From Chara braunii (lineage: Eukaryota; Streptophyta; Charophyceae; Charales; Characeae), in the NCBI GenBank assembly GCA_003427395.1, contig BFEA01000108.1:2714790-2778789 (forward strand): a stretch of 64,000 bases of DNA, in the 5' to 3' direction. The position numbers and the translations under genes are program-made. The notes below the pieces were generated by a model. It had not been told where the DNA came from. It worked only from the letters and a program-made list of their open reading frames with translations, and ran no database searches. Of the stretch, positions 56,400 through 64,000 are shown one piece after another. The stretch's first letter is position 1. Every line of letters begins with the position of its first letter.

Positions 56400-58246
56400 C
56401 TTCTCGAGTCACCTTCTTTTTGCGACACTTGAATTGGTTATGGCCATATCGACCACAACAAATCCAGGCCTGCCTGGTATACCGGTCTCACCACACCTCC
56501 TCTCTGAGACCCGCTTTGTCCGATGGAGGATTGTTAGGGTAAACTTTACTCCTAGAATGGGAACCTCCACGACGTCTACCGGTCGCCTTACCTTTCTGGA
56601 CAGAGGCAGCGATTGTTCCACCCCCTGAAACTTCTATGCTGCCCGCCTTTGAACCCGCTCCCGCCAGAAAGTTTTCTAACTCGATGGTAGAACCATCGTT
56701 GTCGACGAACATTATGCGGCCTTTCACCTTCCAGTTGGGAGGCAATGCTTTCTTCCTACCATCCGTCGTGGGTGTATGTCCATGCCCTATCTTTGCCTCT
56801 AGGTCTAGGGCCTTCTTGCTGAAAGAGGGAAAGTTGCGCATATTGATTGCCAACTGATTCCTGAAAGGCAAAGGAAAACATCTCAGGTATGTCGTGAGTA
56901 AGACCTGGGGGTCATAGCGTACTCCAGGAACACAAATCAGATCCTCTATTGCGTCATGGCTTCCCTTACTAGAATTGCTTGTTGTTCAAAGTCAGGATCG
57001 CGCCAGTGACCTTTTGAGCCTTCTGAGGATCATGCCACCTATCTTCCACCAGCTGAAGGAAGTCCTCCAGTTTCAGGTTAACTGCCCAAGCGCTCATGAC
57101 CGTATCCCTGTAGATGTACTAAGCCCACTCTACCATCTTGCTGCACTCCCCTCTAAATAGGAGGCAGCCACAAGCACTTCCTCGTGCGGCAAGGTCAATT
57201 TACATTTGACATAGACTAGCACTGACCTCAACCATGTGTCGAGGTCTTCGCCCCTGTTGTCCCCTGTAAAAGGCTTGGGGGAAGCGATGACCGTCTCTGG
57301 AACCCACTGGCTTTGTTCCAGTACCTGTCCCATTCCAAGTTGTGGATCTTGGGGACCAGGTTGCTGCACTAGGTGTTGTTGGGGCTGTGTACCATCCGGA
57401 TGTGCAGGCCGCGAGACAGCAGGCTGCCCGGTTACCACAACCTGCAACGGAGGTAAGGAATACACTGACTGGACAAGAATCTGTACACTAGGACCTGCTG
57501 AGAACCCTCCTGTTAGCGGCATACCTAGGGAAGCGGCTTGAACCGATGCTGGAAAAACATATGGGGATACTCCAATCACTGGTGGTACAAAAGGAGGAGG
57601 ATGTACAACGGGCCAGGCACCGGGCCTGGACGACGATGCAACTGCCTGCACTCACCCGACCAGTACGGCCATCTGTTGGATGTCTTGTAAGAGACTCGTC
57701 TGGTGGTCCTGCATTTCTACTACATCTAGCAGGACTGCACGCAAGGTCCTCGCATCATCATCCACGCGTGTGAGATCCATCCTCTCTAACTCACTAACGT
57801 CCGCTTGTCTCCACTCTAACCTAGCTCTTCTTCTTATCATTCTTTCCTTCTCTGCCTTTCTCTTTCCTAGAGCCTTTTGTACTTGTGCCTCTTGCAATGC
57901 TGCTTGCTGTATGGCGACCTCTTCAAGGGCCAAACACTAACGGCTGACTTGTCATGACGCCAGTGGATTGACTCAATGTTTGTGCGACCGTTGACCCTAC
58001 AATCCCTGAACTACTAGCCTGAGAGCTCTGCTGCGGAACAGAGGCCATGACTGCTGAAGTAGCGGCCTCGCTCGCGAATGCCCTGCTTGCCGCTACGGCC
58101 CTAGCTCTTCGCTGCTGTTGTCGTCTCTCTCTCTGTTGGCGGAACAGGAATCTGTCACCCTCTGGTCCTAATGCCAAGTGGGCTATAGGGCGTCTTGCCG
58201 ATCGTAGGATCCTATCGTCCTCTCTAGTGTTCTCCCTCTCGCTCAT
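56400..58246 (-). pseudogene. gypsy-C Gag with degenerate zinc knuckle
   Basis: N-terminal frame 58,246-57,923 is Arg/Gln-rich (RQQRERRQQQRRARA), then 57,933-57,652 is a coiled coil, then 57,651-57,130 is Pro/Gln/Val-rich and ends in the capsid entry motif PKPFTGDNRGEDLDTWLRS. Frame 56,871-56,488 is basic and Ser/Gly-rich. Near 56,440 a knuckle-like CCGRYGHNQFKC lacks the first Cys at its proper spacing (Trp there). Confidence 0.8.
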
Positions 58247-59505
58247 AAGCTACAGAACTATACACACTCTGCACTAGGTCACACTCTATGCCTATCGCAG
58301 TGTAATGCACAGACCGATTTAAAATAATTAAAATAATTGAACCGTGGCTAAGTCAGAGTATATACATTTGGGTCCAATAGGTAAGTTCAAATTCCTACAA
58401 ACGAAACTATATCGACTTTGACTAGTTCACAAATAGAAGGGGCACGATGAACAGAAAACAGTTCTAACTATGCTGTCTGTCAGATGTTAATGGTTGTACA
58501 TCTAACTAATCAAAATAAAAGCAGAATCATTTGATTGGTTGTTTGTAGAGTGGAATATTTCCCAAACTTATCACATGGAATCTACCCCTCCCTCAATTCT
58601 TCCTGAATGTCTCTTGTCGGCAACGTCCCTGAGCAATCCGGAATAACGTATGTGTCTAAAGGTGTGCACACAGCCCACCCTTGTGCCGCGAGTCCTGCTG
58701 AGCTGGCCAACTCTGCACAATATTTATCCAGCGAGCCTTACACCGACCGATTAGCTGATCAAGAGGCGTTTTGTTGGATGGCCCTCGCAGTCCTAAGGAA
58801 CTATTTAACGTCGCAGACAGGACGACGATCACAACCAATGGAAGGTCCCCGCCGATACTTACTTATAGACGTCTGGTACTCGTATTTCCCATAGGGCTGG
58901 CCTGCCCCTCAGAACCCATCTACAGCACAGCGAGCCGACAAAGGACAAAGCAGCAAAGCATGCGTGCTCTGCTTCCGGTGGGTTGGCATGGTGACCGTGA
59001 TCCAGTGCTTCGTCCAGGGCCCTTCAGATAGCTCCGCCCTCTCCTTCCAGATGCTCCACATGAACACTTACGGCTCTCAAGGTTGAGTGCACTTGACTCC
59101 TCACGTGAGAGGACTCTCAAGACAGAACACACATCCTCACGATAAGAACTCTTGAAGAGGGTAGATAAGGTTAGATGCAACATACCTCAAAATAGCTGCC
59201 CCCAACCGCAAATATTCTCACCAAATGACTTGACGTCGACTGTGATGACCAATCACTGCTTCAACACAACCAACATTACACCGTCGTTCCACCTCAGCAT
59301 CAATCGCACATCATATAATTCTCATCACACTGCGAACACCCAATTATCACCACTTAGCCTTCCTGGCGATCCCTTCTCCACCTCGGTCGCCCTACTTGCC
59401 TTCGCCCTCCTCACTACACACCTCCCACGACCGCTCGCCCAGCAGACCGCGTGCATGTACCGCATAGGCAGAAGACAAGCGCCAGATTAGTGCACCGTAC
59501 CACAA
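58247..59505 (-). other. gypsy-C leader, no gene seen
   Basis: About 1.26 kb between the primer site and the Gag start. No credible frame; AT-rich around 58,310-58,560. Confidence 0.55.
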
Positions 59506-59516
59506 CTCCGATACCA
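59506..59516 (-). promoter_or_regulatory. Probable primer-binding site of gypsy-C
   Basis: Minus strand TGGTATCGGAG, 10 of 11 identical to the gypsy-A site, followed outward by a CA-ended stretch (CTTGCA) as expected for an LTR terminus. Confidence 0.65.
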
Positions 59517-59529
59517 AATTGCAAGAAAA

Positions 59530-60207
59530 ATGAGCGATATTAAACTTCAAAAATCAAACAGCATCATACACATGAGACCATATAATCGTGACCTCGAACC
59601 AATATCAGAATTGCATCACGAGTTCCACCAAATAAAAGCACAACAAAAGCTCATAATTGACAATGAACTGCAATCGAGGGTGAAGTGGACTGAAGCATGG
59701 CACAGACTGACTACCATTGTGTTTGCTCGTTCCCAGCTGCCACACGCAGCGGTGACAAATGAAGCTGAACAGGGCACCACAGAATCGATATACATGACAA
59801 ACACAAAACAGGCCCACAGGTCTCAAGACCCTCCAGTTCTGCAGCAACCGGTCCCGCTGCCCAATTCGAACCCTCCGGACCTGGATGAGAACGCACCATT
59901 CGACCTGGTGAGAAAAAGGAAGCTTCGACACTTGATTGAGCTGGGTCGTGACGCTGGCCCCTTATCGCAGGAGGCCATGTTGCTCATCCTAGTTCGGAAG
60001 AAGAACGAGAAATGGGAAGTGGGATTGTCTCCAGTGGAGAGTGGCAGGCACGGGGGTGTCACATTACAAGGTTGGTCGTCGTTTTGGGCAGAGCCACAAA
60101 ATAACACATCTGAGGCAGCGACCGGCATTTTGCAGATGCACTTAGAAGCCCACATCACAGAGATCCTATCACCAGCGGCACAGGCAATAGCTTTGATCAC
60201 AACATGA
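59530..60207 (+). CDS. 225-codon frame, possible LINE-B ORF1
   Basis: An intact frame starting ATGAGCGATATT, only about ten bases from the presumed LTR edge of gypsy-C. The N-terminal third is Gln/His/Arg-rich, the middle Pro/Asn-rich (QQPVPLPNSNPPDLDEN). The C-terminal part looks folded (HLIELGRDAGPLSQEAMLLI, HGGVTLQGWSSFWAEP). No zinc knuckle, RRM or other known ORF1 domain is seen. The same frame stays protein-like for about 27 codons after its stop. Assigned to LINE-B only by strand and position 0.37 kb before the endonuclease. It is the longest undamaged unidentified frame in the window. Confidence 0.45.
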   Translation: MSDIKLQKSNSIIHMRPYNRDLEPISELHHEFHQIKAQQKLIIDNELQSRVKWTEAWHRLTTIVFARSQLPHAAVTNEAEQGTTESIYMTNTKQAHRSQDPPVLQQPVPLPNSNPPDLDENAPFDLVRKRKLRHLIELGRDAGPLSQEAMLLILVRKKNEKWEVGLSPVESGRHGGVTLQGWSSFWAEPQNNTSEAATGILQMHLEAHITEILSPAAQAIALITT

Positions 60208-60575
60208 CCCAACAAAATGGCACAACGGGATGTTTACATTCTCTTTGACCCTGCCAAGGAGGCAAGCCTAAGTTGGCTTACTCATGCCTAACTACGGAAC
60301 CTGCAAATAACTAAGAACGGGCATAGTGACACCTGAATTGAACAGGACGTTCAGAAGTACTTATGTGCCCTCCTCGGGTCCGGCCCCTTGGCGGGAACTG
60401 GAAACTGGGACAAGGCTCAGTTGTCGTGGGTCCGTCTGTAAGATGCTATTATAGGCTAGTACATGCTACATAATGCGAAGAGTATACGAATAATTGGAGT
60501 AGGTTGGACCCGGTCAGAGCGTTGTACGGGAAAGATCGTATCTGCAACCAATGTAGGAGAGCAGCAGACCTTGAC

Positions 60576-61425
60576 ATGTGGTCCCTAAATGTGAATGGTC
60601 TAGCCTCATGCACACTTGAAAAACAAAATGCAATCTGAGACTTAATGAGAGGGGTGGGAGGTAGAAATTGGCTAGATATCGTGTGTGTGCAGGAAACACA
60701 CTTGATGGACACCCCAAAGCACAATCACACCCACAAAGTGATTTGGCCGCACAAAGCCTTCAGAGCCCACGCCCGGAAACCGGGTAGTGCGGGGGTTGCC
60801 ATCTGGATTCCCCCAGACTCCAGGGTAGACCCGGTGCACTGGGTAGTGGATCAGCAAGTGGGTCGATGGGTGTCCATCCCGATCACATTGGAACTCAAAA
60901 TTTTATACATAGTATGTGTCTACGCCTCCAATACCGTAAGTGAGAGAAGAGTTTTTTTTTAAAACCTCAAGATGCAAATCCTAGATGGGGTTCCGATCAT
61001 TATTGCAGGGGATTGCAAAGCAGCCCCAGAGCGTTGAATGGACGGATGGCGGGCGCCGTCCCCTGCCCCGGCGTATGTGGAAGAGGATGAGCGGATAATC
61101 CATGAGTTATGTCTGTCACTTATTCGATTCCTTCCGGAAGCTAAACCCGGATGCTAGGTTCTATGCATGCCTACGGAAGACTGGTACTGAGAGTCAGTCG
61201 AGATCCCAGATAGACTTGATTTTGATCTCGGAGGACATGGGAGGATCGCCGCTCTTAGCAACAATCCTCCCTGCCAGTCCTTATCTAGGTCTTGATCACA
61301 AAATGTGTTCGGTCATTTTGTCGTTTCAAAAGAAACCCGACCAACGACCCAACTTTTACAAACTGAATACCTCTATCTTACAACGAAAAACCTTTCAGAA
61401 TTACATCGACTGCTGGGCATTCTGA
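60576..61425 (+). pseudogene. LINE-B APE-like endonuclease
   Basis: WSLNVNGL, DIVCVQETHLMD (catalytic Glu), GSAGVAIWIP, VCVYAS, then VPIIIAGDCKAAP (usually GDFN, so Asn is replaced by Lys), a stop at about 61,036, LFDSFRKLNPDARF, SRSQIDLILIS and LGLDHKMCSVIL. A T-run at 60,951-60,960 coincides with a frameshift and a TGA at about 60,636 breaks the start. Not functional. Confidence 0.88.
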
Positions 61426-61611
61426 CACACACAACGACAGTACATTCAACAAGAAATTGACTGGTTTAATAACGTTTTTTGCTATCTGGGCAAAAAATGT
61501 CAAGAATAAAAGTCCTTAGCAACTAGAAAACATCAACAAGAGATGAAAGTTCATCAACATTTGTAGCAACTAGAGCACCAGGACCAACCAAATAGTTCGC
61601 ACAATGCTACA

Positions 61612-63310
61612 ATGCACATACAACCAGTTGATCTTTCAGAGGTACAGAGATTGCAACAACGACTCCAGACATTTACTGCACAACGTTGGGAAGGCGCACG
61701 CGTAAGAGGAAGACTGACAAGTATCAAATGGAAGGAACAATGGACAAAAAATTCTTCAGTACGGCACGAGCACGCTCACACAAAACAACGATGGAAGCGT
61801 TATATGATCCACACACCGGTCACCAAGATATTGCCAGCTCCTCCCCTCACTGCATGCAGATAGCCAGGTCCTTCAAGGATCTCTTCACCTCAAGATGTGC
61901 CCGGCGGGGGAGGAACGTCAGGGAGAAGGAAATAGAGGAATTTTTGAAACCATTGCAAAAGACAGACTTGGACCGTCCCCTATCAAGGGAGGAAATCTGG
62001 ACGGCAATGATGCAGATCGATGAGGAGAAAACACCGGGCATTGATGGATTTCCCAAGGAATTCTGGGAGACCTTCTGGACTCAGATGGCCCTGGATCTCA
62101 TGAATTTCTATCGCAATGTGTGGGACAGGGAGGATGGGAAGCTGGTGGGGCAAGATATCCTCACCTTGTTGCAAAAAAAAAGGGACAAAATCGATATCAG
62201 GAACTACCGACCGATAACATTATTCACAGTCGTCTACAAAATGTTAGCGACAACTTCGGCAAACCGACTGATTTCGGTCTTGGACGACATTATTCACCAA
62301 ACAAAGACTGATTTTGTCAAAGGATGCAGGATCCGAGACAATATTCTTCTCGTTAATGAACTTCTCAAATTAACAAGGCAAGATAAGCAAAATGCGGCTG
62401 TCATCTTCATTGACTTTGTAAAAGCGTATGACATGTCAACTGACTATTTTTAGACAAATGTGTGAAAAAAATGAACATCGGAGCTGTTTTCCGACGCTGG
62501 TCCGAAATACTACATCTGAACGCCACCACGTGTATCCAAGTTAATGGTAGGATAGCGCCAGCCTTTCTGTTGCAAGAGGACCCCCTGACACCCTTCCGTT
62601 CTATCATCATAATGGAGGCGCAGACAACAAACCTCCGTGCCAACAAAGACCTGAGGAGACTGCAGATCTCGGCTATCTCGAAAGAGGCGATCCCTATTTG
62701 CTCTATGTTTGCAGACGCTTGCCGCTTACGATAGACGCCACTGCAGCAAACATGAAAGAGATCAGGAGATAATTTGACCGCTTCACAATAGTCTCAGATA
62801 TGACCGTCAATTGGGAAAACAAGACCTTGGGGTGGTGGATCCACCACCAAGAGGTCTGCCCCCTGGAGTTGCTACAGGTCAAATGGCTTCCGGAAACGGC
62901 CCCGGTTAGAGTACTGGGAATTAGATTGACAGCATTGGGCGAGCCTGCCTTGAACGATGAGTCGATCCCGAAGCCTGATTCAGAAAAATTGGCCAACTAG
63001 AAAAACCAGCACACTTCCCTCATGGGTAGAGCGCTCGCGATCAACAACATAGTGTTGGCGGCCTTGGGGTATAAATCTGCAATTTGGACTCTCAACAAGG
63101 AGGCCATCCGATCGTTAAAGAGACAATTAACGGCCCTGCTATGGAGAGGCAATGGTGAGCTCCCGAACGTCATCAGTAGGGCAAGCTGGCTATCGATGAT
63201 CCAACCCAAGGACAAAGGGGGCCTAGGGATCTTGGACCCAGATACTCTGATCACAACATTAACTGCCCAATGGGTTAGAAGATTGCTTTTCACTCAGCAC
63301 CACCCATAGC
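61612..63310 (+). pseudogene. LINE-B reverse transcriptase
   Basis: Frame 61,686-62,453 holds EKTPGIDGFPKEFWETFW, IRNYRPITLF, DFVKGCRIRDNI and VIFIDFVKAYD. After a shift, VNGRIAP and QEDPLTPFRSIIIMEA follow (the usual RQGDPLSP is shortened). Next is MFADA at about 62,705-62,719 where FADD is expected, so the second catalytic Asp is absent. Then MTVNWENKT, VLGIRL, GRALAINNIVLAALGYKSAIW and KGGLGILDPDTL. Stops at about 62,451, 62,732, 62,770 and 62,998. Confidence 0.92.
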
Positions 63311-64000
63311 TTGCCCTGGCATTGGAACAGATAGCCAAACTTGCCCCACAAACACAACAAGGAGTTAACCCATTGACCTGACTGGAAGACCGCTTTTGGA
63401 CTGTGCCACGATGCCCCCATGTCGAGTGAGACTCACCCCGAGACACAACTCTCTCGGACCTGATCAAAGACAACTTCTGGACCCGGGTCATGAGGGCCTG
63501 GCGCCAACTCCCGTTGCCTGACCAACCCCCGCCAACTAGATGGGAGGAGGTGAGGCATCAACCCCTTTTTGGAAACAGAAGGATAATGGACCGATACAAC
63601 AGAGTGTATCGTAGCTTAGACACTCCGTGGAGCAGCTGGGTAAAAAAAGGCATAATCAAAATAAAGGATATATGAAATACAGAAGTGGGGGACTGGAAAA
63701 CGGGGCCACAACTAAGAACCATACTCGAACAATGCGACAAGATTGAGACTATTGATCTACTGATCGTTGCTGTCCCGCTTAACTGGGTGCGCATTCTACG
63801 AAAAGGGCCTCGACTAATGGAAGGAGACTGGGTAGCTGCCCCGGAGGATTCGAAAATGTAGGCTTTGTGGTGGAGGTGCTAACTGACGAAACGTTGGTAA
63901 GCCTCTTTCACATAGGCAAGGAAAGCAAGCTTACCCGATACCTCCCAGAAGCAATGAGATGGTGGCGAACTGCAGATTTGCACAGGATTTGTGTGCTGCG
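63311..64000 (+). pseudogene. LINE-B C-terminal region, partial
   Basis: Frame 63,490-63,675 (QPLFGNRRIMD, WSSWVKKGIIKIKDI) matches the segment before the zinc knuckle in LINE proteins; downstream frames carry several stops. The zinc knuckle itself would lie near or beyond the window edge. Confidence 0.7.

Larger units (their letters stand above)
52662..59517 (-). mobile_element. gypsy-C: degenerate chromovirus-type element
   Basis: Minus-strand order: primer-binding site (59,506-59,516), 1.26-kb leader, Gag (58,246-56,400), protease (56,110-55,779), RT (55,465-54,700), RNase H (54,600-54,094), integrase (54,090-52,920) and chromodomain (52,913-52,662). The leader length matches gypsy-A, which supports the primer site. 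No LTR pair was found; the 5' LTR position is occupied by the frame at 59,530 that precedes LINE-B. At least ten stops or shifts. Confidence 0.9.
59530..64000 (+). mobile_element. LINE-B: degenerate non-LTR retrotransposon, truncated by window
   Basis: Order: unidentified ORF, endonuclease (60,576-61,425), linker and RT (61,612-63,310), C-terminal region beyond. A distinct family from LINE-A: the same architecture, but clearly diverged RT sequence. Frame damage is heavier in the RT palm. The 3' end lies outside the window. Confidence 0.85.

Noticed and set aside
1-64000. CRISPR array, prokaryotic operon, phage or integron
   Set aside because: Repeats are microsatellites, minisatellites or transposons; spacing and gene content are eukaryotic.

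Overview
This 64-kb window is nuclear DNA of a repeat-rich eukaryote, and nearly everything recognisable in it is a decayed transposable element. I see no bacterial operons, Shine-Dalgarno-driven genes, rRNA genes or CRISPR arrays. The evidence for a streptophyte is: (a) a 54-codon piece of mitochondrial cox1 whose protein reads like the streptophyte form; (b) Ty3/gypsy elements with a chromodomain-type integrase end and an initiator-tRNA-Met primer-binding site; (c) LINEs with an APE endonuclease, RT and a C-terminal zf-RVT zinc knuckle; (d) a Rep/Pif1-type Helitron. The polyprotein wording resembles elements I associate with charophyte algae such as Chara; that is recollection, not a search result. 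Layout. 1-16,860: gene-poor DNA with GA/GT microsatellites, many short tandem duplications, two hairpin-forming inverted repeats, a cox1 NUMT (6,001-6,162) beside an assembly gap, and a second gap (9,947) flanked by identical 70-bp copies. 16,900-23,570: LINE-A on the + strand: ORF1-like frame, broken endonuclease, RT with an intact FADD box, zinc knuckle, and a possible poly-A tail. 23,571-32,700: more tandem repeats, a decayed coiled-coil Gag-like segment, tRNA-like T-arms, and one convincing host exon (31,643-31,825, minus strand) with good splice sites on both sides. 32,740-51,530: a nested stack. The oldest layer is gypsy-B (+ strand). A small hAT-like element with an 8-bp target duplication sits in gypsy-B; a complete LTR retrotransposon, gypsy-A (minus strand, 35,872-45,154), sits inside that small element; and a Helitron (minus strand, about 45,898-50,674) sits in the gypsy-B integrase. 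52,660-59,517: gypsy-C (minus strand), gag to chromodomain, with a primer-binding site but no LTR found. 59,530-64,000: LINE-B (+ strand), running off the window. How the parts work together. Intact relatives of these elements would encode self-contained machinery: Gag-protease-RT-RNaseH-integrase for the gypsies, endonuclease-RT for the LINEs, and HUH nuclease-helicase for the Helitron. Every copy here is interrupted by stops, frameshifts or catalytic substitutions, so none looks autonomous. Host gene content is minimal: one well-supported exon and one weak terminal-exon candidate.
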